Positions 46,316 through 57,470 of a stretch of 64,000 nucleotides of DNA are shown here, in pieces. Position 1 is the stretch's first letter. Every line of letters begins with the position of its first letter. A model generated the notes under the pieces. That model was given only the letters and a program-made list of their open reading frames with translations. It was not told where the DNA came from and made no database searches. The translations under genes were made by a program, and so were the position numbers. Origin of the DNA: Epiperipatus broadwayi. Taxonomy: Eukaryota; Onychophora; Udeonychophora; Euonychophora; Peripatidae. The DNA lies in contig JAQFVV010012416.1 of the NCBI GenBank assembly GCA_028023455.1, positions 6,553,594 through 6,617,593 on the forward strand. The letters run 5' to 3'.

Positions 46316-46410
46316 GGAAAAAATTCAAGATTTAACCATTCTGGGTTCAAATCCTACATCATGAGCATGATTAGACAAAGGTGCTACTACCACTTTTTCC
46401 TTGAGCCTGA
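46316..46410 (-). mobile_element. Possible S2-family SINE fragment
   Basis: GGGTTCAAATCC with a following ATCATGAGCAT matches the same-oriented part of the copies at 49317 and 49449. Confidence 0.4.
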
Positions 46411-47142
46411 TATTATATTGCATCAAATAGTTTATGTCTATATCAAAATTTTAACATCATTTGTTAAACCATTAATTGAAGTTTTAATATATATATATAA
46501 GTGAATATGTATGAATGGCTTATGTAAGTTATGAAAGATCATTGATGAGTAAGTATGGTTTCAGTGTTAGGATATTGATTTTAAGATTAATGCAGTTATA
46601 TCAGCTTGGTATAGTTATTAAGTGGATACTAGTTAATAACTCAAAACTAAGATAAAATTCCCTTTTATTTTCAGATTGTTGATGTGCATAGGTTTGCCAG
46701 CTTTGATTAAACTTTGTGTATGAATTTTTTTGAAATAAATTATGGCCAATGTTTTTATTTACACTCATGGGTGCTAAAATTGTGCAAATTATAATTAAAT
46801 GTGTTGGAAGAATAAATTGATGGTAATTTTAGTTTTAGAGTGAAGCACATGTAATTGTTTTTCTGCTATATATCCTCACTGATTTTGTTTACATGTTCAA
46901 TAATAAGTATTAATAGATAGAATTAATCAATATCTTTATCACAACTTGGACGCAAAATCTCATCCCTTGTTGGATACATCAGGTAATCTGAAATATGATT
47001 AAATACATTTTATAAAATCAAAGAATATATTTTTGATTTTATTAAGATTTTTGTTATCATTATTATAACTAATATGTGCATAACTTTGCAAATAACTTTT
47101 GTTCAGTTTAAATTGAAATGAATTAAAAAATAGCAAACAAAC
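46411..47142. other. AT-rich intron-like spacer
   Basis: Nothing recognised. Confidence 0.4.
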
Positions 47143-47144
47143 CT

Positions 47145-47243
47145 GTCAAGCATTGGTGGCCAAGAGGTTAGCACAGCTGCCTTACAAGCAGTTGTTCCGA
47201 GGTTCACTTTCCGGCCGACACTTTGACACATTAAAAAAAAAAA
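47145..47243 (+). mobile_element. tRNA-Val-like SINE (family S1)
   Basis: It shares GTCAAGCATTGGTGGCCAAG, the anticodon arm CTGC-CTTACAA-GCAG, a GGTTCACTTTCC B-box, and a TGACACATTA-poly(A) tail with the 45.3-kb copy. Confidence 0.8.
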
Positions 47244-47288
47244 GACTTCTATTTTAAAAATAGCTCATTAATTTCAATATATATATAT

Positions 47289-47692
47289 ACAACAACCACA
47301 CCCCAACTTCTTTATAAATCTTGGTTTATTATAATATGAACTAATGTAACATACAATAATAATACCTCAAAGTTTCAACAATATTCTTTTAAACTTTATC
47401 AAGAAACAACTAAAAAATACATAAAAAACAATAAATACAAATATTCCATAATACATAAATATATTACATATACATGTAATGAAAAGTTAAGATTGTTTAT
47501 TAGAAGAGTTTTAAGGTAAAGGATATTTGTATTATGAAATTTTTTTATTTCTTTTTTATATATTCTTTAGTTGCTCCTTGATAAAGACTACAAAATAATA
47601 TAGTCGAAACAGAGTATATTATTGTACGTTATAATAGTTTATATTATAATAAGTCAAGATTTATAAAGAAGACATTTGTGTGTGGTTGTTGT
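47289..47692. mobile_element. Terminal-inverted-repeat element, 404 bp
   Basis: ACAACAACCACAC, then AACTTCTTTATAAATCTTG, then TTTATTATAATAT at the left is inverted at the right end, giving roughly 48-bp arms; TATATATA flanks both sides. Near the right end, TTGATAAAGACTACA ... TGTAGTC-like GTCGAAACA forms a stem next to GAAAC, resembling a heavily altered hammerhead core (two invariant bases differ). Confidence 0.7.
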
Positions 47693-48490
47693 ATATATAT
47701 TTAAACTGAAATGAATAAACCAAGCAAAAATTAGTTTAACAAACAATTTATATATAAGCATTATTGTTATGAATTTTTGTGGTTAGAGACATAATATTTT
47801 AATATCCATATTAATTTAAAATATTGTAATTAACAACATTAGTAAAAATTTGGTGGTTTGTTGTTTTTTTTTTAAAAAATTATTTCTAACCATAGTAACT
47901 AGATTTATTTATAAATCTGACTTGTCATCAGTGATTAGATGAAAGGCCATCTGGATTTTTGGCTTTAATAATTACAAATGACGTGACTTGCTAATTGTGA
48001 ACCTGAAATTTAACATGAATGTGCGCTTTTGATTTATTTTAGAAGTTATCTTATTTAATGAAATTTTTTTTAATATCTGTGACTGAAAACGTTTTATTAT
48101 TTTCCTCCTATGAAATTGTTACTTCTTCTTAGATACAGCTGAATGCACTTTTGGTGTAGTTTACCAGATTCATAGCTCTCACTGATTGGCTAGTTGTGCT
48201 GTCCTATTTATAATGAGGAATAATTATGTATGCGCATTTTAAGTATGAATTGTATTTTGAAGTTAATCAGTCAGAAAATTATTTTTGAATTATTGAAGAA
48301 AGAAAAATGCAAATGAGATTGTTGAGAAATATTCACTAATAATTTTTTTTTTGTATTTTATATAAAAATGAATCATGGTTGATCTAAAACAATATAACTC
48401 TCTGAAAGCAAATGTAATGTGAAAGATGTAAAATTTTTATATGTAAATTATATTCCATGTACTTGTTTCTTTACAAATTTTGATTGTTAT
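47693..48490. other. AT-rich intron-like spacer
   Basis: Nothing recognised. Confidence 0.4.
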
Positions 48491-48491
48491 A

Positions 48492-48676
48492 GAAACCAAA
48501 ATTTCTCTATATCCATATATATATGATCTTAACAATATCACCTGCATTTCAACCATATACTTAAATCATTTTCAATATCTACTTCTACACAAGCATCATA
48601 GATGTCTATAAAATCTAGATGGAACTGAAAGATGCTATATATATATATATGGATGTAGAAAAATTTTGGTTCATGC
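48492..48676. repeat. Imperfect inverted repeat
   Basis: GAAACCAAAATTTCTCTATA then TCCATATATATAT at the left pairs with ATATATATGGAT then GTAGAAAAATTTTGGTTC at the right. Confidence 0.7.
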
Positions 48677-49243
48677 AATAGTTCAAATTACTATGTGGAA
48701 AATAATTTATATATTGGAATTTATGGATTAATTCTGAAAGGACAAAGGAAGTTATTTTTCTGTTTATCGTAATTAATTATAAATATTTAATTGTAGACTG
48801 AAATCACTAAATATTTTTATAAGATTAAATTGGAATAATGCTCGTGGAATACTCATTGTCACCTCATTGGATCTTCTTTTTTGTTGTTGTTTTTAAGATA
48901 TCATGTTTAAGATTAAAAATTTGCTTGTTTGTCATTTATTCAACATAGTATTGTTCTAATTTTGATTATTAATTTTTTTATCACATTTCAATTTCAGTTT
49001 CATTTCAAGTAATTAAACTTGTTATATATATCTATGTTGTTTAGCCATAAATTAATTCATACTTGATAGATGCTGCTTAAATCAGTGTTTTAGTTTTTAT
49101 ACATAGATAACAGTTAGCCTTTAAATAGTTGACTTAAGAGCAATGTTTCATTTAGAACTGTGAAGGAGAAGAATTAGTAATTGTTGTAATGATTTTTTCA
49201 TATCCATTTGACTAACCAATATTACATGGTTAACGATATGATT
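48677..49243. other. AT-rich intron-like spacer
   Basis: Nothing recognised. Confidence 0.4.
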
Positions 49244-49253
49244 GTAGGTGGAC

Positions 49254-49515
49254 TACCTGAAAGAAAAATCCTAAACCTGATTGGAGCATGAAATACATTC
49301 AAGCTTAACCTTGATTGAATTCAAATCCGGATCATGAGCATAAAAGTGAGTGCATTACCAGGCACCAAAAGTGCTTAGATTTTTACCTGAAAGAAAAATC
49401 CTAAGCCTGATTGGAGCATGGAATACATTCAAGTTTAACCTTGACTGAATTCAAATTCAGCTCATGAGCATAAAAGTGAGTGCATTACCAGTATACCAAA
49501 AAGACCTAGATTTTT
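49254..49515 (-). repeat. Tandem dimer of an S2-family SINE-like unit, 132-bp period
   Basis: CCTGAAAGAAAAATCCTAA, ATTGGAGCATG, ATACATTCAAG and ATGAGCATAAAAGTGAGTGC then ATTACCA recur at a spacing of 132 bp. On the minus strand the unit contains the degraded B-box region also found at 40067. Confidence 0.8.
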
Positions 49516-49855
49516 GATATATGTGAATGTTCTTGTTTATATATTTAATGAAGTTACTTTAATTTTCTAGAGGATTTATCCATATTCCCAATGAAATGGG
49601 AATTTGAGTATATTGATTAAGTACAGGATCAGACCACTAAAAGTGACACTTGAAAAGAAATATAAGATCCATGTTTTCATCTTCAATTTACATTTTACGA
49701 TTATTTTTTTTAATCAAATTATAAAAATGTTTAATAATATAAAAGTTAGTCTCTTAAGTCATTTAATTTTTTTTAACATTCAGTTTTTAAAAACGCTATT
49801 AAAAAAATGGTTTTTTTTTAGTCATTTGATTTATTTTTGTTATATCTGCAAGAAT
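49516..49855. other. AT-rich intron-like spacer
   Basis: The frame 49604-49876 is rich in F/I/K codons and looks incidental. Confidence 0.35.
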
Positions 49856-50552
49856 GTCTGTGCAGTCATCAAATAAATATACACAATATTTTACTTAGTC
49901 TGAATAGCGAATACTTTGCAATACTCTATCTCCATAGTTCTCTGGCAACGGATGCTCTGCTCTGCAACAAATGCTCTACTCTGCAACGAATGCTCTGCTC
50001 TGCAACTAATGCTCTGCTCTGCAACGAATGCTCTGCTCTGCAACTAATGCTCTACTCTGCAACGAATGCTCTGCAACTAATGCTCTACTCTGCAACGAAT
50101 GCTCTGCAACTAATGCTCTACTCTGCAACGAATGCTCTACTCTGCTGCGGTCTTCCCATTTCTGTAGGCTCTTCCAGCTACACCCGTGGACTACATTTCC
50201 ACTGGGCGCTAGTCATTTACTGCAAGCACTGATGCGAGATATCTCTACTCAAAACTACTAGACGTCTACTGCCGTTGTACTCCAAATATGGCTGCTAATA
50301 ACTGCCTTACCCTGCATAGTTGTTACACCGTCTTTTATTGCTTGCTGATAACTGTAGCAATTAATCCTTGTCCAATCAGGTAACGTCTTTTATTCAGAAA
50401 TATTTGCAATCAGCAAATATCTCTTGGAATTATCGTCCGCCATTATGTTAATTAACCCTCCGTTATCAGCGCGCGATCTACAACAACCACTCGAACAAAT
50501 TCTAGTTTTTCTCGAGTGCACAAACTTGCATTCAATTTTTGCAAAATACAAC
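49856..50552. mobile_element. GC-richer segment, possible solo LTR carrying a minisatellite
   Basis: Compared with its flanks this block is clearly richer in GC and resembles the right half of the 38.3-38.9 kb LTR in style (CTCTTCCAGCT, TGTCCAATCAG). It could run from TGTCTGTGCAG to ACAACA, but no target duplication was found, so the boundaries are guesses. The frame 49837-50232 is produced by the minisatellite and is not considered a gene. Confidence 0.35.
49949..50152. repeat. Minisatellite, 20-bp unit with 15-bp variants
   Basis: The consensus is ATGCTCTGCTCTGCAACGA (19-20 bp), alternating A/T and C/T changes (CAACAA, CAACGA, CAACTA; TCTGC/TCTAC). In the second half, shortened 15-bp units lacking TCTGC alternate with full ones to give a 35-bp higher-order period repeated about three times. 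Confidence 0.9.
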
Positions 50553-51753
50553 AATTTTATACCATAGTATCATTATTATTATTATTATTATAGCAAAAGT
50601 TATTTTACTGCAATGCATATATAATATAAATTTCTATTGTTTTGGCTGTCATCTACTGGATGATATTTACTTTATCATTATAAAATACCATCAAAAATAC
50701 ATATATTAATGATAAATAATTGGATTTATGATGGCTAGAAAAATTCTAGGTTTATGCTAATGTTCTATAATTGTCATATTAAGAATAATATTAAATTATT
50801 AATTGTAACTGTTTTAATTATTATATTATAATTTTTGCTATGGTAGAGTTCTGCGTTAATGAAGCTTACATGAAGTCTATTCATTTCTTTTGATGTTTTA
50901 TTTTTTAAAACAATTAACAGCAGTATCCATTAAAAATTTTGAATTGGTCTCACAACATTTCTGGAGAGGTTGACTATGCACAGAAACTTCTGATATTATT
51001 TAAGAAGCCTTTTACATTACATCAAAATTTAAAAAATATAGTGAACTCCCAATCCATTGAATTTCAAAGAACCCTAGAAAGTAAATAATAGAAATATAAA
51101 AACCATAGAACATATGTTAGAAATTATTGATGAGAAAGAACTTAATAATGTTCATTTAAATATAATTCTCATAAAATGTAACTTAACCAATGGTTTTAAG
51201 TACAACTCAGATATTATAATTCAAAGTATTCTGTTATTATTCGCAAAGTGTATGTGTGCATATATATACACACACATATGTTAAAACAATTTTAAATAAA
51301 TATTCTTATCTGATCATTAATTTATTATTAAAAAAACTTCTTAAAGAAATTAAATTGTCATTTATTTGCTTATAACAAATTTTATTGCTCCATTTATCTC
51401 TGAAAATGTTAAGACTTTTAACAGAAAGTTACAAACAGAACAGAAAACCTTCTTTTAAAGTTAACCTTTTCCAAAATGAAAGAAACATTTAATTATAAAT
51501 CTTAATTATAAGAATTTAAATGAATGAGAGATGTTATTATTATTTTGAATAAAATAAATATTGTATCATGTTGTGATTTATCAATAATAAATATCAAAAT
51601 ATAATGGTAATGTAAAAACAATGAATACATATTTCTATGGCATTTATTTTTATGACTTTCAATTTAGGACTAAAGTAAGGAGTTGATGAATACTGAAAAA
51701 TGTTATATGCATATCTGATTAATCAAGAGTTCATTGTATTTGATTTTTTATTA
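50553..51753. other. AT-rich intron-like spacer with (ATT)n microsatellite
   Basis: An (ATT)n tract is at about 50569-50592. Otherwise nothing is recognised. Confidence 0.5.
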
Positions 51754-52236
51754 ATATCATCATTATCAACCATTATCAATCCACTGCAGGATGGTCTCTC
51801 CAAGTTTAATCCATCTTCTCCGATCTTTAGCTTCTCTTCTCCACATCACCCCTGCTTACTTTCTTATTTCATCCATCCATCTCACATGTGGTTTCTTTCT
51901 GGGTCTTTTACAATCTCTTGGAATCCAGTTTAAAATTTCAATTGTCCATCTATTATTATCTCTTCTAACAATATGTCAAGCCCAACTCCACTTCACTCTT
52001 TTAATTTTTTCAATGAGGTCAGTAACCCCTGTTTGTTCTCTTACCCATACATTGCATTTACGATCTCTTCTTGTTACTCCTAACATACATCTCTCCATAC
52101 TTCTTTGAGTGGTCTGAAATCTCTGAATTGCTCTTCTATTAAGTGTCCAAGTCTCAGATCCATAAGTAAGAACTGGTAAAACACATTTGTTAAAAACCTT
52201 CCTTTTCAAGCACATAGGCATATTTCCTTTTAGTAT
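51754..52236 (-). pseudogene. RTE LINE, 5'-truncated 3' end
   Basis: It is nearly identical to the C-terminal part of the 25.5-kb RTE copy: on the minus strand it begins MPMCLKRKVFNKCVLPVLTY (52221), continues through NMW-type VWVREQTGVTDLIEKIKRVK and ends at the AATGATGATAT tail near 51754. Frameshifts follow about 51976. The high similarity suggests the same subfamily. Confidence 0.9.
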
Positions 52237-53153
52237 AGCGTAATCTATATTGTATGATTCTGATCTTATTTATTTTGGCATGAATTTTTGCTACATTTTT
52301 TAACCTACTTCTATCTTTTCGCAAATTCTGAATTTATTGCTTAATAGCACTAATATAGAATGTGCGCTCCAAGGACAACCTTTTGAATTCAATGTGCTCT
52401 TTTATTTAGTTATTTCTTTGTTTACCAGCATATGTTTATGTGTTGAGTTTAGATTTTTTTTAACAGAAAGTTCATCAACTGTGCGTTTAATTTTTGTGAA
52501 TGTATCTTCAATACTGAAATCTTCATTGATTTTTTTTTTTTAAATTAATGTTACTGTACTGTTTTTTGTTTATTTTTTTGCCTATTTATTTTCTTTTTCT
52601 AATGTTTTGTTTATTTGCTTTAATGGCAATGTCTTTCCTAACTTAAAATAACTCCAGGAATATTATTTTTTGCTTTTATTATTTTAATGTAATTAAAACA
52701 GTTTAATATCCATGATCAATAAATTAGAAATATCTGCGAATAAATTTAATATTTATAAATAGATTATCAACTGCCATTTAAAATATCCACCAGGAGATCT
52801 ATTATTTAGGTTAAATTATGTCCAAACAATTTGATCTTGATAGTAGATTATGCTGGTGGGTACATTAAGCATTGATTGGTGAGTAATCTATATACATAAT
52901 TTTCACTTTAACAATAGTATGTTGGTTTACTTAATAATTACATACAGTATGTAAAAATTATTTATATAATCTGGTTTTTTAATTTATTAATAATTAATGT
53001 AGTAATTATGGACAGAATTTTCATAATTTTTTTTTTTTCTAGAAACTTTTATTTTTATTATTATTGTTTTTATTTTTATAGTTTACAATTGATATTATGA
53101 TAATATTAAATAGTGCTATCACACTTATAATGTAAAGCTGTATAATTAATATC

Positions 53154-53378
53154 AATTAGTCAATTAAAATGGCTGAGCGCTTTCGAGAAACTGTACTTCT
53201 CATAATCATAGCCAGTTCTGATTCATTCATTGAAATCATTCAATCAGTATAATATGCAAACTCTATGCAAATGAGTCAATTAGACCATCTTTTTGATATA
53301 GCAATGAACGAGTCAGAACTGGTTATGATTATGAGAAGTACAGTTTTTCGAAAGCGCTCAGCCATTTTAATTGACTAA
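53154..53378. mobile_element. MITE with long inverted arms
   Basis: ATTAGTCAATTAAAATGGCT then GAGCGCTTTCGA at the left and its complement at the right; the arms continue through ACTGTACTTCTCATAATCAT and CCAGTTCTGA. The outer sequence TTATGATAATATTAAATAGT (53095) recurs inverted after 53378, so an older, wider palindrome (53095-53404) may surround it. Confidence 0.85.
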
Positions 53379-53880
53379 TAGCACTATTTAATATTATCAT
53401 AATTTGGACAAGCGTAAAGTCATAAATCTACAAGTTATTAATTGATATTAATAAAAATGTATGTGTTTTTTTTTTTTTGTGCATTTCAGTGTATTGATAG
53501 AATCAATTTCCGGCTAAATTCTGAACTTATTAACATAAGTAAAATAAAAACCTCAGTTCAGTCAAGTGAATGGATTTTTTGTGATTGACCCAGTCTTTGT
53601 ACCATTTTAATTATTATTATTTTATTCTACGATGTGTATTATATTAGCTTATATTAGTATTCATATTTTTGAAGAAAGATATTTCAAATGTATATGTTTA
53701 AAAATCTTCATCATTTGCTTTTTTTAATTTTATTCATTTGGTGTCTTTAAATTGCACTGATTTTAATTTGTTGCAAAAAAAAAAAAAATCAAGTCTGAAT
53801 TGTTTTTAAGATGTAGTTCTTACTATTTATTTATAAAAATATATACAGTAATTGTTAAAATTGATTTTTAAATTTCATAG

Positions 53881-53990
53881 GTTTTTTTCCCAACTATAAA
53901 ACCATTGAGTCCCAATATTTTCAAATATATAAACCATCTTAAACCTATGAGGTATCCCAAAATCGAAAACTTTTCACAAAGGTGGAGAAG
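53881..53990 (+). pseudogene. Decayed duplicate of the 57155-57259 exon
   Basis: It follows AATTTCATAG as the intact exon follows CTTTCATAG. It shares GAGTCCCAA, then AAACCTATGAGG and GGTGGAGAAG with the intact copy, and the downstream TAGTAGTA then TTTATTG. One extra base shifts the frame before GAGTCCC, and a base is lost at the donor. It is therefore not expected to encode the same peptide. Confidence 0.75.
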
Positions 53991-54065
53991 TAGTAGTATA
54001 ATTTATTGTTTAATAATTTACAAAATCGGCATATGAACTATTGCAAAATACAAAATTATAATTTT

Positions 54066-54211
54066 TAAAAAAATAATGCTTTTATGTAAATAGTCTACTA
54101 AAAAGTAAAAAATTAAGTAATAATCCATTTGCTTTTTGGATTTTTATAATTTATTTGAGCCTTAAATGCTTTTATAAAATGGATGGCTATTTACATAAAA
54201 GCATTATTTTA
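54066..54211. repeat. Inverted-repeat element, about 146 bp
   Basis: AATAATGCTTTTATGTAAAT and its complement ATTTACATAAAAGCATTATT are the two ends, separated by about 100 bp. Confidence 0.8.
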
Positions 54212-54830
54212 AGACAAAAAAAAATTAAGTATTATTTAAATAAAATAATTTTTTCACGAGTTGTTTTTTTTTTGTGTATGTGTTTCTTGTTCTTTCTATA
54301 AGAAAACACCTCCTGTTAATGATTTTGACAATTGTATTCATTTTGAAGTTGGAAATGAAAAAAAAAAAAAACACATTTCTCTAATCTTTTTTTACACGTT
54401 ATTTTTTTTTTTTACAAAACATTTATGCAATATTAATTATTTCAGAAATATAATTCAGATTTAAGTAGAAATATTTACTTTTAATTAAGTAAGTAAATTA
54501 ATATTAACCAAAGTTTATTCTACAAATGTAGTATTATTGTTGACTCAGTTGTTAAGGACTTTTCCTGGGAAAAGTAAAAGTTGTTAGTGCAATTACTAAT
54601 CAGGGATCATATTTTTTTAACTGTTAAAAATTCAAAAATTTGGAGATCCTAATAGAAACATAGACAAAACAATTTAATAGAAAAGCATTTAATAAAAATT
54701 ATCGCGAGCAAGACATCTTGTTTTCATAATTTGTTTGCATTAAATTAAAGTGGAATAAAATGATTATTTAATGATATATATTTCATTCTTTCTGTATAAA
54801 GACTAATATATCTTGTTTTTGTGCTGTTCT

Positions 54831-55222
54831 ATTCACATCTCCATTCTAATTTTTGAATTATGGCCTCTTTACTGATGAAGATCCTATGTCAGCAACTATT
54901 CTAGGGATATAAATAGGACAGTAATTGGTAGAATTTGACAAACATTACTCTCTAGCAGCTTTTAATTATCCAAATTAACAGTAGGTAGCAGAACTGGAAA
55001 AGTATAGATGTAATGGGCTTATGAAAAGCATTGTGAAAGCTGGTATCATGTGATGTGATATTTTTTAATACCCATTCTACCAAAGAGTAGAGATACATGC
55101 AGCTTTTAAAGAAAATGTATAGACATCAAAATATAGGTACTAAACTGGTGCTATATTTATATAACTTATACAATATTTGATTGAATACAAGCATAATTTA
55201 TATACTTGGAGTTTTAGAGTAA
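54831..55222. other. Intron-like spacer
   Basis: Nothing recognised. Confidence 0.4.
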
Positions 55223-55695
55223 ATTATAAGGGATTGAATACAGATTTTCAAGCTCCCTTCAGCTATCTGCTCCATCTTATATCATTACATATAACAACAC
55301 ACATATGAAAAAGATAAATGATCTCAATATATGTATTTCATGCTGAACATACTATTTGGTTCAGACCATCATTTTGTTCTCATATATATAACTAGTGCTT
55401 GGTTTATGTTAAGATAGTAAGTCTTCAAACTTTAATGGAAATGGGTGAATTGGAGGTTGGAGTAGATTGATGCCTGTCCATTAAAGTTTGAAGATTTGCT
55501 GTCTTAATATAAACCGAGCATTGATTATATATGTGTGGGAGATGATGATCTGGACCAATTGATGAGTGCTGGTTCAGCATGAAATATGTATACTGAAGAT
55601 CATTTATCTTTTCTCATGTGTGGTCATGTGCATCAGTTGTATGAGATGGAGCAGATAGCTGAAGGGAAGTCGAAAGTCTCTGTTCAAATCCCTTA
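55223..55695. mobile_element. Larger hairpin element of family H1, with a nested inverted repeat
   Basis: The ends TTATAAGGGATTGAA and TTCAAATCCCTTAAAATTTAT, with TTCAGCTATCTGCTCCAT and its complement inside, match the style of 5276-5430. In the middle, TCTTCAAACTTTAATGG and CCATTAAAGTTTGAAGA form another inverted pair around about 55430-55500. Confidence 0.75.
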
Positions 55696-55948
55696 AAATT
55701 TATAACTTATAAAATTGGCTTGCATTCATAAGATTACATTTTTTAATTTAGGGCTATTAACTTGATAATATAAAAAGGAGTAAAAGATGTCTGCCATTTG
55801 TTGGATAAATTATTGATTTTATCTGTAGAAGACCATTAAAAAAGTCTTATTAGTATCAAATAGTTGGATATCAGATGATTAGAAACATGTTCTATGGTAG
55901 TCTTGTTAAAATGTTATAATAAATTATTAATTATAATTATTTTTATTC

Positions 55949-56058
55949 CCCCCCCCCTGTGTCATAGCATCGTCCGGGAGGCAAATCCACAACCGTCTGC
56001 AACCAACTACTTGCCCGCAAGGCCGCTGCGATGACCTCTCGGCTAACAACGTTTGACG
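55949..56058 (-). mobile_element. tRNA-like SINE (family S1), diverged
   Basis: On the minus strand it reads GTCAAACGTTGTTAGCCGAG at the head, an altered anticodon region, a GGATTTGCCTCC B-box region, then GATGCTATGACACAG. The position of the poly-A tail is a run of nine or more G on that strand. Confidence 0.7.
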
Positions 56059-56601
56059 ATTATTTTTATTATTATAATGAACAAGTTTATTATGTTAAGT
56101 TTTGTGTTGATGAATTTTATATGCCACCTGTTTATAGCTTTTGGGTTTTTTTTTTTAACAAATTGGTAGCAATATCTTTTAGAAATTTAAAATATATATT
56201 GATTTTTCAGTAAAAATAGAACATAATCGGTATTATATGATTCTAGTTTTATTTTATTTGTCATGAATTTTTTCTTTTTTTGGTTTTTTTTTTCATAAAG
56301 TGTATATTTGTTATTTTTTCAAAGAATGTTGTTTTCAATTCAATTTATTCATGTATTTAGTTATTTCTTAGAAAATCATGTTTTATTTGTTGAGTTTAGT
56401 TTTTGTGAATATAGGAAATCTGTAATATTGAAGGCTTTATTGAATTTTTCACATTGCCTTCTTGTCCTCTCCTTTTCATGTTTTTATTTGCTATTGATAT
56501 TGTTTTTGGTGATGGTAATGTTTATTTCTAGCTTAAAATGACATCATGAATTTTATTGCTTTTATTTATAGTGAATATATTTAAAATATCTATTTTTATA
56601 G

Positions 56602-56778
56602 TTTACTGTTGATGTTATTAAAAATGAAAGTCTTATTTTCCTGGACGGGATCAGAACTGGGGATTCTAAGATCAACTCTGAATTGACTAACATGAAGAAA
56701 ATGAAAATGTACTTTACTCGGTTGAATCGAACTGTTTTGCTTTACCTGCCACCAGAGTGCGCAAATATCACAGTCTCC
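56602..56778 (+). other. Open segment of uncertain nature: exon or SINE remnant
   Basis: After an acceptor-like TATTTTTATAG there are 59 open codons ending at a TGA. The first part resembles a minus-strand tRNA-like SINE (GGACGGGATCAGAACTGGGG), which argues against an exon. The duplicate at about 53480-53580 is closed by stops. Confidence 0.25.
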
Positions 56779-57154
56779 TGAGCAATTAACTTTATGATGT
56801 TTATTGATTTTTATTCTGTATTATATATTTTTTTAATATAAAATTTATATTAATAATTCATGTTGTTGAAGAAAGATATATTAAGTGTATGTTTATTTAT
56901 TATATGATCTTCGTGTTTAAGAGTTTTACTTTGCACTCTTTTTGTTTATTAATTACATTGTTATTTCCGACTGAAATTTACTTTCTAAACCACAATTTCT
57001 TTTTATAATTTTAATCATCTTTTAATTAAACTGTATTATTTTAGTATTGTTGTTATTTTGTTACATAAAAAATATGTATATTCATTAAATTATAGTTTTT
57101 AATATTTGCTTATAAACGTATAAAATTGTTAAACTTGGCATTTAACTTTCATAG

Positions 57155-57259
57155 GTTTTCTTTCGACTAAAAAACGTTTGAGTCCCAACACTTTGGAACA
57201 GTTAAAGAAACATAAACCTGTGAGGCGCCCCCGTGTTGAAACGTTGCCAAAAGGGGAAG
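57155..57259 (+). CDS. Exon candidate of the same unidentified gene: basic segment
   Basis: A 105-bp segment lies between acceptor CTTTCATAG and donor GAAG|GTAGTA. Two leading bases, 34 codons and one trailing base give a symmetric phase, and the leading phase matches the end of the 34370-34650 exon exactly (G|GT makes glycine). It reads FLSTKKRLSPNTLEQLKKH then KPVRRPRVETLPKGE, a basic stretch with a short amphipathic helix-like centre, reminiscent of a nuclear localisation or nucleic-acid-binding segment. GC content is well above that of the flanks (AGGCGCCCCCGTG). I do not recognise the protein. It has a decayed duplicate at 53881. The 22-kb gap from the other exon could hide further exons. 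Confidence 0.6.
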
Positions 57260-57470
57260 GTAGTAGTAGGATTTATTGCTTAGTATTTCATAAAATTGTT
57301 GTACTAACCATTGCAAATTAAAATAAATCAATTTTCACGAAAGACAACTTTTATTATGCCTCATTTTCATGATTAATTTGCATTAATTAAAATGGAATGG
57401 AGTGATTTATTAATGATATATATTTCATTATTTCATATGTATTGACTAATAGTTTAATAATGTTTGTGCA

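Larger units (their letters stand above)
52240..54830 (+). repeat. Segmental duplication, copy 1 (decayed; partner 56235-57470)
   Basis: Collinear blocks are shared: TATGATTCT, GGCATGAATTTTT-like, TTAGTTATTTCTT, GTTGAGTTTAG, TTTTATAGTTTAC, GAAGAAAGATAT, the exon-like block at 53881, and TTTGCATTA then AATGATATATATTTCATT. Copy 1 is longer because of later insertions (53154-53378 and 54066-54211). Confidence 0.75.
56235..57470 (+). repeat. Segmental duplication, copy 2 (better preserved; partner 52240-54830)
   Basis: It contains the intact exon candidate. The shared blocks are in the same order and orientation as in copy 1, so this is a tandem-type duplication inside the putative gene. Confidence 0.75.

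Noticed and set aside
49837-50261. Two overlapping frames encoding a cysteine/leucine repeat protein
   Set aside because: They are created by a 20-bp minisatellite read in different registers; there is no splice or start context.
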